Positions 10,715 through 21,825 of a DNA stretch of 64,000 bases are shown here, one piece after another. The position numbers and the translations under genes are program-made. The stretch spans positions 24,356,921 to 24,420,920 of the forward strand of contig CM055106.1 in assembly GCA_029204225.1 (NCBI GenBank), read 5' to 3'. The notes below the pieces were generated by a model. That model had not been told where the DNA came from. It did no database searches and saw only the letters and a list, made by a program, of their open reading frames with translations. This stretch comes from Diphasiastrum complanatum (lineage: Eukaryota; Streptophyta; Lycopodiopsida; Lycopodiales; Lycopodiaceae). Each line of letters starts with the position of its first letter. Position 1 is the first letter of the stretch.

Positions 10715-12330
10715 ATATGTTTATGAAAATTTATGTTGTTCATCAAATTCACAAATTCGAGAAGTAGTTCTTGATTCGGGAGCCACCTCACATTTTGTTT
10801 TTTTAAAACAAATATTGTCAGAGTATAAGAAGACAAATCATTCAAGATTTATTATACTTGGAGACAGTTCTAAACATATAGTTGATGGAACTGGTGTACT
10901 ATGTATGGCTAGACACGAATCAGGGTGAAAAGAAATTGGAGAAAGTTTTTTATGTTCCTACTCTTGATAATGATTTTCTATCCGTAGCTAAGATAGTTGA
11001 CACAGGAATTTCAATAACCTTCACAAGAAACTCTTGTAGATTGTTCGATGAAGATTCTGATAACTTGGTTGCCAAAGGCAATAGAAATGGTAATTTGTAC
11101 ACTTGAACATCCGAACTAGAGTTGAACAAGCTAATCAAACTCAAGAATTAACAGATATTCTGTGGCACAAGAGGCTATGTCACATGAACATGGAAGCCAA
11201 GTACCAAGCCAACAAAAGCCAGAGAATAGGAGTCAAAATCAAAAGTCGAGATATTCGAACTACCTACGAATTCTGCCTTAAAGGCAAAATGTCTCTAACA
11301 CCTTTCCGTAAAGATGTTTATAAAGCAACCAAGGTATTGGAAATTGTGCATTCAGATATTTGTGGACCATTTGGAGTATTGTCATTGGGTGATGCAAAAT
11401 ACTTTATTACGTTTATCGATGACTTCAGCAAGTTTGTTGCAGTATACTTTATTCATACAAAATCAGATGATTTCGAGAAATTCGTTGAGTATATGAATTG
11501 GGCTGAGAAGCAGACATGCAACAAGTTGAAGCAAATTCGCACAGATCATGGGGGTGAGTACATTTCCAACGAATTCAAAGCCTTCTGTACTGATCGAGGT
11601 ATTATGCATACAAAAACAGCATCATACACACCTCAACACAATGGAATAGCTGAAAGAAGGAATCGTACACTTATGGAAACTACAAGGTGTATGATGGCTC
11701 ATGCAAAAGCACCAAAGGAGTTATGGGCGGAAGCAATAGCTACATCAAACTATCTTCAGAATTGAATTTTGAAATCAAGAATGTCGGATAAAACTCCTCA
11801 TGAAGTATGGTGGAAATCGAAGCCAAATTTGGCTCATGTTCGGACATTTGGATGTGCAGTTTATATGCACATACCAGACAAATTGAGGAAGAAACTTGAT
11901 GAAAAGACTAAACAAGGTTTTCTGGTAGGATTCGAGTTGCATTCTTCATATTATCGAGTTTACATATCCGAAACTGAAAAAGTAAGAGTTGTACGAGATG
12001 TAAAATTCGATGAGTCAAAGTACATAGCAGACAGTGACTTAGTCGGCTATGAAATTTTCAAGAGTTATTATGGGTTACCATCTACAGAAGTAAAGCAAGT
12101 AGATGATAAAGAAGAATTACCATCCGGACACAGTAGTGATCTAGAGGGAGTTCAATATCGAGAACCTGAAAGACTCGAAATACCAGATTGAATTCAAGCA
12201 AAACTGGTCAAACCTGAAGATGCGTCTTTGAATTCGAGACCTATACAGACTGTGAGAAGATCTGAAAGGCAACACAAACCACCAATAAGATTTGGTCATG
12301 ATGAATTCTGTGGCTTCACTAAAGAACTTT
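10715..12330 (+). pseudogene. Fragment C: Ty1/copia protease-integrase piece inside element A
   Basis: A copia protease and integrase without gag, RT or LTRs. Protease is well kept: VVLDSGATSHFVF near 10,765-10,803, with the intact DSGA. A shift near 10,880-10,900 leads to VFYVPTLDNDFLSVAKIV, another near 11,105 to the HHCC part LWHKRLCHMN, then HSDICGPF, YFITFIDDFSKFVAVYF, IRTDHGGEYISNEF and YTPQHNGIAERRNRTL, so the three catalytic acids are present. A TGA at 11,763-11,765 interrupts, and TPHEVWWKSKPNLAHVRTFGCAVY continues to about 12,190. The tail SERQHKPPIRFG marks the integrase-RT linker; no copia RT follows. Gypsy RT starts within about 50 bases. C therefore occupies the gag-protease slot of the gypsy element. 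Confidence 0.88.
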
Positions 12331-12369
12331 AGACATTCGAAGAAGCTATTGACGAACTATCACCCTTTC

Positions 12370-13750
12370 TCTGAGTGAGCCAAATGAAACCGACGTATAT
12401 ATTGTCCACGTCGGAGCTCATCTCAATCACGAAAAATGCAGACGACTTGAAAAGCTCCTACAAAAATGTAGACATGTAGTATATTGTATCCTATGTACTG
12501 GTCATGGACATAACACTCCCCAATTGTCATCGTTCCCAAGAAAAATGAAAACCTTCGAATCTGTGACAACTTTAAGAAACTTAATACCGTCACCGGACGT
12601 AAGCATTTTCCATTACCTTTCGGAGAATCCATCTTAGAAAATCTAGCAGGAGATGAGGCTTACTCCTTCTTAAATGGCTTTAGCGGATACAATATGATCC
12701 AAATTGTTGAAGAAGATCAATATAAAACCACTTTTGCCACAAAATGGAGAACCTTCTGCTGGAAAGTCATGCCTTTTGGTCTTTGCAATGCCCCTAGCAC
12801 CTTCCAACATCTTATGCAAGCTGCCTTTTCTCAGCAGATGGGAGATACCCTAGAGTTTACTTGTACGATTTAGGTGCACAATCAGAAGAAACATGCCATC
12901 TGTCTGTGCTCAAAAAAAATTCTATCCAATGTCAACGCTTCGGCATCTCCATTAATCCTGAAATATGCCAGATCTGGGTAACACATGGTATTATGTTAGG
13001 ACATATTATTTTCTGAAATGGCAATGCCACTGACCCCGAAAAGATCCTTATCATTCAAAATCTACCAGAACCACGTACGATACGCGAAGTTTACTCTTTC
13101 CTTGGCCACGCCAACTACTAAAGCTGCATTATTTTCGATTTTGCTAACAAAGCACGCTTAATCTACAAAGTAGTTGTAGTTCCCAAATGGATGGATAAAC
13201 AACGCGTCACATTTAATCAACTCAAAGAAGCTCTTACCGATGCACCTATCCTCCGGGCTCCTGATTATTCTAAAGAATTTCATGTGCATACCGATGCGTC
13301 CAAGTATGCCATTGAAACAGTGCTCACCCAACCGGGAGACTTCAAAAATGATTACCCTATCCTTTTTCTCAGTAGACAATTGATATCTGCTGAAGTCAAT
13401 TATCTCACTACCGAATGTTAAGCCTTGGCAATCGTATATGCGGTTCAGAAGTTTTGCCATTATTTTCTAGGAAAAGTTTTTGCATTCTTCATTGATCATC
13501 AAGCACTGTTGTATCTCATCAACAAGACTTGCACCACAGGCCGTATTACTAGATGGATCCTATTACTGCGAGAATTTGAGTTTAGGATCGTGGTTTGTAA
13601 AGGAGTTCAACATTTTCTAACAGATCATCTGTCCCGAATCTCTAATCTTCCCACCCTTGATCAAGACGTCAACGATGATTTACCAGATGCCATCTTTTTC
13701 CAGTTGACTCTACACCCGTATGGGCTAAGGAAATCACAGAATATTTAACT
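12370..13750 (+). pseudogene. Element A reverse transcriptase and RNase H (gypsy)
   Basis: Recognised by alignment in the mind with element D: the YIVHVG start (about 12,395), PIVIVPKKNENLRICDNF after an internal loss of roughly 50 residues, GRKHFPLPFGESIL, YSFLNGFSGYN, KTTFATKW and VMPFGLCNAPSTFQ. The active-site FLDD region near 12,850 is scrambled by shifts. RNase H is readable from about 13,190: LTDAPILRAPDYSKEFHVHTDAS, then FLSRQL, and after a TAA near 13,419-13,421 ALAIVYAVQKFCHYF and FIDHQALLYLINK, ending DHLSRI. Several frameshifts and stops make it dead. Confidence 0.88.
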
Positions 13751-14991
13751 TCAAGGCAGAAGGATTCTTCCTTGTCTAAATCTGCACAACGTGCGTTGGT
13801 CCTCAAAACCAAACCTTATACATTAATTGCAGGACAACTCTACAAGCAAGGGTTAGATGGAATCATCCGACGATGTCTTACTGAAGGTGAAATACCCTCT
13901 GTAATTTTCTTCACTCATGAAAGTATTGGTGCAGGCCATTTCTCTTCTGAAACGACTGCTAAGAAAATCCTCTTGGCCAGTTTTTGGTGGCCAACACTCT
14001 TCAAGGATACGCACAATTACACTAGGGCCTGTTATGTCTGCCAACGCACAAAATGCTTTCAAAATACCGACTACATGCCTTTACACCCTGTAACCACTAA
14101 TCAAGCTTTCCAGAAAGGGGAGATTGATTATGTCGGACCCATTAGTCCCGCTGCTCGACACACACAATTTTGTTACATCATAGTAGCTATGGACTATTGT
14201 ACCAAATGAGCTGAAGCAAGAGTTGTTCGCAATGTTGATGCTCATTCTACCGCAAAATTTCTCTATGAACAGGTTATATTTCGTTTTGGCTGTCCTCTAG
14301 AACTTATCAGTGATAGGAGTACACATTTCTTTAACTCTGTCATAACAGATCTCCTTTCAAAAAAATTTGTGGTACATGGCAAAATTTCCTCATACTATCC
14401 ATGATGCAATGGCCAGGCAGAATCCACCAATAAAAATCCTATGTGGAATTCTCACCAAAACCGTCGAATCCAGCCGATCTAATTGGGAACTCAAACTTCA
14501 TGTTGCTCTCTGGGCTTATTGCACCACCCTGAAGAGAGCTACAGGCTTAACCCCTTTCCAGCTAGCATATGGTCAAGAAGTCATTATGCCTGTAGAATTT
14601 CATATCCCCTCCCTTTGAGTGGCCTATAATCTTGAGCTAGATAATAAACACACTCTAGCAAACACGTTATTCCATCTGGAACAACTATGCGAAACACAAC
14701 GGATCATCAACATCCATGCTCAACATCCACAAACGTCGACAAAAAGCATGGCATGATCGATCATTGAGACTTAGAAACGTCCAGGTTGGAGATAAGGTCC
14801 TACTATGCCAAGCCAAAGCCTTTAAAGACAAACTGAAATTTTTTGGCCAAGCTCCTTATGCCATTAAAAAAATCTTTGCCTCTGGATATGTACAAATCCA
14901 AATTCTTCAAGGCGATATCCTCGACACTGTGGTCAATGGGACCAGACTGAGAAAGTACAATGAACCCTGTTTTTATCTTGATATGTATTAG
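13751..14991 (+). pseudogene. Element A integrase (gypsy)
   Basis: Integrase inserts element DNA into the chromosome. Seen: the KPYTLIAGQLYKQGLDGIIRRC lead-in (13,811 on), a zinc-binding part with H-E-S...H (THESIGAGHFSSETT) and CYVCQR, then the catalytic Asp in EIDYVGPISPAARHTQF. A TGA at 14,207-14,209 replaces a Trp codon. The second Asp lies in LISDRSTHFF (about 14,306), and the Glu in AESTNK after another TGA near 14,402. The remainder reads LWAYCTTLKRATGLTPFQLAYGQEV and, in a shifted frame, a C-terminal QVGDKVLLCQAKAFKDKLKFFGQAPYAIKKI domain ending at 14,991. All catalytic residues persist, but stops and shifts kill the gene. Confidence 0.9.
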
Positions 14992-15095
14992 TTGTTTTCT
15001 TTCCTACTGTTCTTCTTTACTTTTCTTTACTGCCTGCCTGCCATTTCGACAAAAAAAAAAAATTGTGCTTTCTTGTTCACACCATCAAGATACTA

Positions 15096-16339
15096 TCAGA
15101 GCAGGCCTGGTAGTAATTGTAAGGTGAAGTCATCTACATTGACTGTAGAGTCAAGTAGGGTGGATATTTGTACAGGTGAGGGCTTTTGTGGAAGTGTGGA
15201 ATCGAAGCCCGTGTTGAGAGTGAGTGACGGTGTGGAGGTAATAGTAAATGGTGGAGGTGGTGGTGGAAGTGTGAGAGCAAGTGAGGGAGTTGGGATTGTG
15301 GAAGGTGTCAGTGTGGACAAAACCATGTCCATAGGATTTAAAAAAGAAGTGTCTGCCTCAACGGAGCTGCCTGCTACTGCAGCTACTGCTTGTCTACGTT
15401 GTTGGGCCTGGTGGAGTAAGGTCTCCTGCTGCGCTAGGATCTCCTTCGGGACTTGAGAGGGTTTAAGGCTCCCTCCGGATTCAGCATACTCAGCTCCGAT
15501 GTCATTGGATAAAATATCATGAGGTACGTCGGCTTCCGTGCTGATCGCCTTCCCTTTTTGTTTCTTAGTTGGTGGTGCTGGTGAAACTAGTTCTACTGTT
15601 GGTTGGGGGGTGGCTCGCTTCTTAGTGCTCCGATAGATATCATCAAGCTCTTTGATGGCAGCAGCCACCCGAGACCCCAACTTTTTGGTGACCAACATGT
15701 GGAGGAGATATCCACACTTGGTAGTTGGTTTTCTAGATTTCAAGGTCCCGCACAGCTTTTCTACTACCTTCTCAACCCACTTGTAGTTTTGAGTGAGATC
15801 ATCCATGGTGATGGCCAAAGAGAAGAGGTCGCTTGGGGGTATGCGATCCATCTTGGCAGTATGCACCTCAACCATGGTGATGAGGATTTCTGAGACAGCC
15901 CGGAGATGAGGATATGTGAGGAGGCAGATGGCGATCCCGTTGTTGGTTTGGGCAATAGTTTTGTCGTCCTCTGTCAAAAACTTTGTAAAATACTTGGCAT
16001 CATAACTGGTGCCCTTGCCATGGATTGTCTCTCCGAGATTAGGGAAGCCAATGCTCTGTATATGCTTAGGAGAGACGTCGATGATTGTGTAACTGCCACT
16101 CTTAGATGTAAACTTAAAAGTCTGGAATTCGTCCAAATAGGTTGAGTAGGCCGCTCGGATCAGGCTCTCGCTCTGCTGGTCACGGAAGTGAGTCAGATCA
16201 AATCCATGGTTTGTGAGGATATCCTTGGACAGGATCAGCTGTTCGACATAATTCTTGATAAAATCATAAAAATGTCCTCTGAATAAGGCCTAGGGGGTTT
16301 ACGGCGATGCAAAGAGAGCGAGGAGTCACGGGAGACCAT
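15096..16339 (-). pseudogene. Element A antisense ORF, unknown function, one frameshift
   Basis: An ORF on the strand opposite to pol, between integrase and the 3' end. A good ATG lies at 16,339; that frame runs about 20 codons (MVSRDSSLSLHRRKPP) and slips once near 16,280 into the long frame that continues without a stop to 15,096, about 410 residues in all. The N-terminal two thirds look globular (FDLTHFRDQQSESLIRAAYS; IDVSPKHIQSIGFPNLGETI; CGYLLHMLVTKKLGSRVAAAI). A basic KKQKGK segment and a Pro/Ser/Thr-rich tail follow. Antisense ORFs at this place are known in Tat-type gypsy elements; the fold may match the family annotated as putative plant transposon protein, but I could not test it. 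A TATA box lies 111 bases upstream (16,450-16,457). Confidence 0.68.
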
Positions 16340-16449
16340 AGTAGCAATGATTTTAGATTGCTCTGGCAAGTTTCAAAATTCTAGAAAATTTTGGCATGAA
16401 CTTGAGAGCAGGAATCTAAAATGAATTCATGGAGAGAAGGGTGGAGGTT

Positions 16450-16457
16450 TATATATA
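16450..16457 (-). promoter_or_regulatory. TATA box for the antisense ORF of element A
   Basis: On the minus strand the sequence reads CTATATATAAAC, a canonical plant TATA box, 111 bases before the antisense ATG at 16,339. This is the right distance for a promoter with a short leader. Confidence 0.5.
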
Positions 16458-17857
16458 GACTTTTCGTGTCAGGAATTCGCAACTCCACCCACAAATCGTC
16501 CTCAGTGTCCATGATTTGGTAATGATGGTCACAAATCTTGAGGTAGTATTCTGATGGCCGACGAATTCCTGTAAGTGATTTTTGTGTCTCAAAATAGAAA
16601 AAATGATTGACAGTACAAAAATGTGTCTGATCAGAATTCGCGGAGGTGACAAGGAAATCATAGGAAATTTTCTAAGCTTCAGCAAATTGTCTGCGAATTC
16701 TGGAAGTCAGTATCTGATGATGCAAAAAACTAACTTTTTCTATTTATGAAAAGTTGGTTTTTGAGATAGAATTCGTGGAGGCTAAAAATGAATCGTGCAC
16801 TATAAAAAAGGGGTCAGGTGAATTCTATCTGAGATGGTGTGAGACAATTAATAATGACTTTTGTGGTTTTCTCAGCGAAAGATTATTCCATCGACCACCG
16901 TCACCACTAACCCACTCCACACATCTCCGCCATGCAGTATATCCCCACCTCTTTCACCTATCAACTCTCAATCACCTCCACATGCCTTTCATTCATCTCT
17001 ATCTAACCATGTTCATGATATTCTACCCTTTAACCCAATGTCATATCCTAACTACACACACCCCCCCCCCCCCCCCTTTCTACCTCGTTGCTTCTCTTAA
17101 TGCGCGTTGCTTCACCTCGGGTTGCTCTGCTTGTTGCTTCATCTGCTGCTCACTGCTTCTCTCTCGCTGGTTCTCTCCTGCAGCTCGCTTGCTCTCACCT
17201 TCAGCTACTTGCTCTTGGTCCTACTCACATCGTTGGGCCTCCTGCTTGCAAGCTTTCAGCCTCCTACTCACATTTGAGAGTTGTGGCTGCCACAAACCAT
17301 TCTAATACTAGCTTCATCATTGTTGGCTGGCAAATGATGTATTTCATCTATACTCTCTGCTCATGATCAACACCTTTTGAAATACATGCAAGTCCGGTGT
17401 GCCTCTCCCATTCTCTCTTGCTCTTCTCTTGCATGCTGCTTTCTCTGCTCCTATTCCTAATCTGTCTGTCTTCTCTCCTGCTCTTCCTTTGATTGTTTGT
17501 TTTTAAAGGGCTTTAGTGTCTTTTAAAGGAGTGCTCAGTGCTTGCATGACTTGATTTCAAGCAAGAGGTTGCAAAAGCTGATCAGAAGTGGATTTCAAGC
17601 AATAGACCGCATTACTGTTTGCTAGCACCTGATCAATCATCGTTGGATTTTGCAAAGAGCTGATTTCTAGTGAAGTTCAAGCAAGACATTGCAGTTCGGT
17701 ATGTCGGAAATTTTGCAATTGTTGTTGAAATTTTATTTTTGTTGGAAATCCAATTTGGATGCTATTATTTAAATTGCATTTGTTAAAAAATTTGAATAGT
17801 TTGAGCATTGAGAGAGTCATAGTTTGTGAAATTGCATACGAATTTTCAAGATAGGAC
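16458..17857. other. Element A non-coding region between the antisense and second sense ORFs
   Basis: About 1.4 kb without a gene I can support. It holds an array of GAATTC words (seven between 16,470 and 16,825), a run of about 20 C at 17,059-17,079, a CT-rich stretch with many GCTTGCT/TGCTCTC words (17,090-17,480), and three imperfect copies of a GATTTCAAGCAAGAGGTTGC-like unit (17,550-17,695). The CT-rich part resembles a plant 5' leader, so it could drive the ORF that starts at 17,858. Short open frames here look like by-products of low complexity. Confidence 0.4.
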
Positions 17858-19241
17858 ATGAGAACTCTATTCGGCACCCTAGAGGGACAATATACCATGC
17901 GGCAATTTGACGATGGCGATATGGTGGACCTTCAGAATGAAAAAACAAGGCTAGAAGTGGAAACCAAGCAACAACAGCTGTAGATCCAAAATCTCACTAC
18001 TTATAATCAACAGCAGCAGCAGATGCTCCTCTACCTCCAAAACCAGTTCCAACTGAAGGTATCCAACATGCAGAATATCGTCGATAATATCAAAGCAGAA
18101 AGGGATGAGGCCATAGCAGATGCACAAGCCGCACGTTCCACTATGAAGAAACAGTTGGAATTGGTGGACTTCAACGACTTCGCACCACCAGCTATTCTTG
18201 AGGGAACTCCCATTCCAATGGTGGCTTATCAAATGCTGGCCCAAAAGTTGAAAGCCACGACAGAACAGCACACAAAATTACAACAATCATACTTTGCTTC
18301 TGTCGAGGCCCTAAACCAGCACATTGCCACGCTAGAAGAATGGGTAAAGGCTGCTGCCCAATCAACGTCGTCTGTTCATGCAGAGCACGCCCAATTCCAT
18401 GATTCCAGACACCACTTTGATGGACCAGATGGTAGAGATGGAGCGGCATTCCAGCAGCCTCCTCCTCCTCCTACTCAAGGCTCCTCTTTTTAAGGCCAAC
18501 CCATGGGGAAAGGAGCTCAAGCACCAACCAATCCCTCAGGCATTGGTGGTACCAGCTCCCAATATTATCGTTTTCCTTCCACCGCTTCTAACCCTCTCGA
18601 CACCACCAATCCCCCATTTATTCAACGCCAATTTTCTCCAGAGTCACAAAGAATTGCTGAAGCTAACCCTTCCCCTCCCCTCTCCTAAACCTAGTCCCCA
18701 AATTCAGCATGAGATTGTCTTTGAAGCACCAACCATCCAACACAGAATCACGCCCATAGAACCAAACAAGGAGTTGCGCGCCTCTCAAGAGTTTGGCAAG
18801 AAATATCCAACGACAAAAGAGCGAGGTGGCTACATATTGCCAGATTTGGACCAATGTCAAACACATAAAGAAGCAGTCAAACTCCTAGATCCACAACCTC
18901 TCTGGCGCCATCAACTCTTCCTACAAAGTAGGACCTCGATGGCACGGTATATCGAAGCTCCCTCCTATATGCGCACAAATCCTTATTACTATCTAGTAGC
19001 GAGACGAGAACCGTTTCCTGCCACCAAGGTCAAAAATAGGATATTTTGGCCCAAGCTCACAGGCGTCGATACCGGAAACTTAGCCGAAGATATGGTCACC
19101 AACTATCGTGTATTCTACCAGAAGCACCATGGCAACCTTGATCGTGATGTCAGATATTTTGTAGACAATTGCGGCCTGATAGCATTTCTGACAGAACTCA
19201 AAGGGTTTTTGGAATCGAGGGCTACCCCCAATAGCCCTTGA
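17858..19241 (+). pseudogene. Element A second sense ORF: coiled-coil protein of unknown function
   Basis: The ORF starts at ATG 17,858 (MRTLFGTLEGQYTMRQFDDG), reads through a TAG near 17,981 (probably from CAG), and continues as a charged, Gln-rich coiled coil (QNEKTRLEVETKQQQ; NIVDNIKAERDEAIADAQAA) to a TAA at 18,491-18,493. The same frame carries a Pro/Ser/Thr linker to about 18,688, then one shift leads to a globular C-terminal part: KKYPTTKERGGYILPDL, MARYIEAPSYMRTNPYYYL, IFWPKLTGVDTGNLAEDM and DRDVRYFVDNCG. It ends about 310 bases before the 3' LTR. There is no membrane segment, so it is not a typical env-like ORF, and no zinc knuckle. Its relation to Gag is unknown. Three lesions suffice to explain its loss from an ORF of about 460 residues. 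Confidence 0.62.
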
Positions 19242-19541
19242 TATCAATAAACCACTGCGAACGCAAGAAGACCGCATCAACGTAGCAAGGCTTTGTTATC
19301 GCACTGCACTCACTTCAGCCCTGCACATTGATATGGTGGAGCTATGAAAAGCCCACAACTTTCTACAGTGTATGCTCCATTATTACAAATCAATGCCCTT
19401 CCTGAACAAACTACGGTGGAAAATGATGGAGGGCATCGGCACCACAATCTACCACTCCCAACAACAACAGTCTCGCCTCCAAAAAGCACAGAAGATCCAA
19501 GAAGAAAAGGCTTCGATTGGTGTGGGACCACCAATCCAATA

Positions 19542-20187
19542 AGGAGGGGGATAATGTTAGCATCTGTGCTAACACAGATAAATAAATAAAAAAGAAATAA
19601 AACTCCATGGTTTGTATTTTGTAAGTCCATGTACGAGTTTCTGTTAATAAACTTTCGCCATGGCATGTGTTTGTAAGCCCATGAGTAGAAGCTTAAAAAA
19701 TAATAAAATAGCTTAAACTTAGATTTAGAACTTAGACTTAGGAAACTTAAGATTAGAAATATTTTGTCTTAAGTTTTTCTAAGTTAAGAAACTTTGAAGT
19801 TCTAAATCCTAAGTTAGAAGTTCTAGAAAGGCTAGAAATAGATTAGTCCCGTAAGTTAGTGGATACTCCTTGCCATAAAAGGAGAGGTATTTGCCTTGTA
19901 AATAACACTTTTGAGATTAAGCTATCAAGTTCTCTATTTTTGAGATTATCTTGCTATTTCACTTGTGTTCCCATTGGAAGGTGCATAGCTTGAGGGAAGG
20001 TGCTCGGACCTCCTCTTGGCTCCTTTCATTGGTTCTTTTATTGTGGCATGTTTTTAATTGATTGATGCTTAGTTTAGCCACAATTTATCTTTTCAATTTC
20101 TTTGGGTGTTAATCTAGGATTTAGTTTAATCACCTTGCTAGTTGGGTAAGCCTTAGTAAGGTTTTGTATTTTGTCATCTTAATTAGG
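19542..20187 (+). repeat. Element A polypurine tract and truncated 3' LTR
   Basis: A purine tract (AAGGAGGGGGATAA, 19,542-19,555) precedes TGTTAGCATCTG at 19,556. The LTR matches 2,986 onward for about 630 bases with near 3 percent difference and stops matching near 20,187, so the last ~170 bases, including the CA end and any target duplication, are gone. Confidence 0.88.
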
Positions 20188-21040
20188 TTCACTTAATCAA
20201 CTATGTGCTTTTCTTCAATGAGAAAGATGACAATGAATTATGAAGAGGGTATTCAAAAAACTCTTTTATGCATCCATCATCAAAAGAAAACATTCAAAAA
20301 AAGCAAGAAGACAAAACTATAATTTCGATCTTATTGGAAGGTCAGAATTATGGATTTCAAAACATTATCAAGAGGAAAATCTATATCTGAAATATTAGTC
20401 CAATATGTGTATATGCATTCAGAGTTAAATATGCAAGAACGGAGCTGTCAGGATCACAAAAAAAACAACTCTGAGTATTGATATATTATTTGCACTTCTA
20501 TTTTTTTCATTTTGGATCATTTCTTTTTAAAGTGCTAATTTGATCATTTTTCTCGCAGAAATATATCCTTCCAATATAAATGAATGGGACACTGGATCTC
20601 TTGCAAGTGTGTTGGATGTACCACACACTGATATTGGACAATCGCAATATAAAGGTAGAACTGCAAAAGATGATTGTGAAATATTTTTTTATAAATGGAT
20701 GTATATTTCTGATTTGAAGGGAAGTTTCGACAAAATCCAGCCCATTCCACTACCTAGTTCTATAAGTGATAAATGGGCTACTCTCTGACTTGAACATAAG
20801 TGGACCACATGATAGCGACATGGCTCAAATTGAGAATATCTCACTGCCACCATGAGACTTACATCCTCCATCTAGCCAGGCTAACATCCTATGTAGCGGG
20901 TTTTTCCTATCCACCTTCAACCCTATATCCAAACACATGCAAGCATCTTCCTATGGCATCAGACAAAGTCCCCAATTAGCTATTATTAGTCAAACTGTAC
21001 TATTGTGTGACGATGATTGGTGAAACCTGATGAGAGCATA
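20188..21040 (+). other. Unassigned region with a possible exon remnant
   Basis: After the LTR break the sequence changes character. A pyrimidine tract ending in TTTTTCTCGCAG (about 20,547-20,558) looks like a splice acceptor and is followed by an open stretch to 20,788 reading NEWDTGSLASVLDVPHTDIG and KDDCEIFFYKWMYISDLKG. I do not recognise the family. It may be a host-gene exon captured or left beside the element, or chance. No start codon or downstream exon is apparent. Confidence 0.3.
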
Positions 21041-21043
21041 AAT

Positions 21044-21720
21044 TCAGGTGCCATCTCGTAGGAATTGAAGCCAAAGTAGCCAAATCTTAAACAAAAATGG
21101 TTGATTGTCTAACCACTGGTGAAAAGAGATGGCGTAGGCTTGGAGAGCTCTATGGAAATCCATCGATATGCTCCACCTAAATGCTTGATGGATGATTGGC
21201 CAGTTTGGTTGTGGATGGTAATTTATCCAAAGAAACACCACAATCTTTCCATCGATTTCTTCGTGGCATAGGCATGTAATAAGGATCGACACGCAACTAC
21301 CTAGTACTCGCCACGTAACTCCTTACAGAATAGGGAGTTTTTTCAAATACTGTTTTCCTCCAGGAGGTGGTGCTCGCCCAATTCTAACAGCTTATCTAGT
21401 TCCGTCTCTGCTTCAATTTCTAAGGTCTTGAATCTTATGACCCAACCGCCTAGCGATGATTCATGAGGATGTTGTTTAGGAAAGTTCTAATTTTTTTCCT
21501 CTAGGCTGACTAGTCTTTGAAAAAGTGGAGTGGCCATTCCAATTCTGGGTGAAGGCCTCGCTTCTTGAACCGGAGGTGCTGATGGATCGACGTCCATTTG
21601 TCCAATGCCTGATTCATCTTGTCTTGATCTTGTGGTGGTGATGAAAAGGTTGGCATGACTAGCATGTGAATCTGTGGGATGTTTGAAGGATGACAACCAT
21701 TGACTATTCATATTCCTTTA
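21044..21720 (-). pseudogene. Unassigned minus-strand ORF remnants
   Basis: Two minus-strand open stretches (21,711-21,487 and 21,292-21,044) with a linker of stops between them. The first starts MNSQWLSSFKHPTDSHASH and ends near FQRLVSLEEKN; the second is rich in Trp and His (WSISMDFHRALQAYAISFHQW). Their size and place next to a gypsy LTR would fit a decayed gag, but no zinc knuckle or family box is present. Weak. Confidence 0.22.
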
Positions 21721-21825
21721 TGATCCTTTTTTCTGAGCTAACTCTGTGGCCGGCTTTGTCTTTGAATCTATCGAACTTAGCTTGGAAACTTGATAGTGCT
21801 TGTTTGAGGTCTCACGAAGCAAGTA

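Larger units (their letters stand above)
2986..20187 (+). mobile_element. Element A: Ty3/gypsy-type LTR retrotransposon, nested and decayed
   Basis: The element is bounded by a full 5' LTR (2,986-3,793) and a 3'-truncated copy of it (19,556-20,187). The two differ at roughly 20 places in about 630 bases, about 3 percent, so it is older than the elements nested around here. The order on the plus strand is LTR, tRNA-Asp primer site, leader interrupted by element B, a copia protease-integrase piece (C), gypsy RT-RNase H, gypsy integrase, an antisense ORF, a long non-coding stretch, a second sense ORF, polypurine tract and LTR. No gypsy gag is visible in the usual place. The extra ORFs and the tRNA-Asp site point to the Tat/Athila side of gypsy (family knowledge); the exact lineage is not settled. 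The target duplication cannot be checked because the 3' LTR is cut. Confidence 0.8.
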
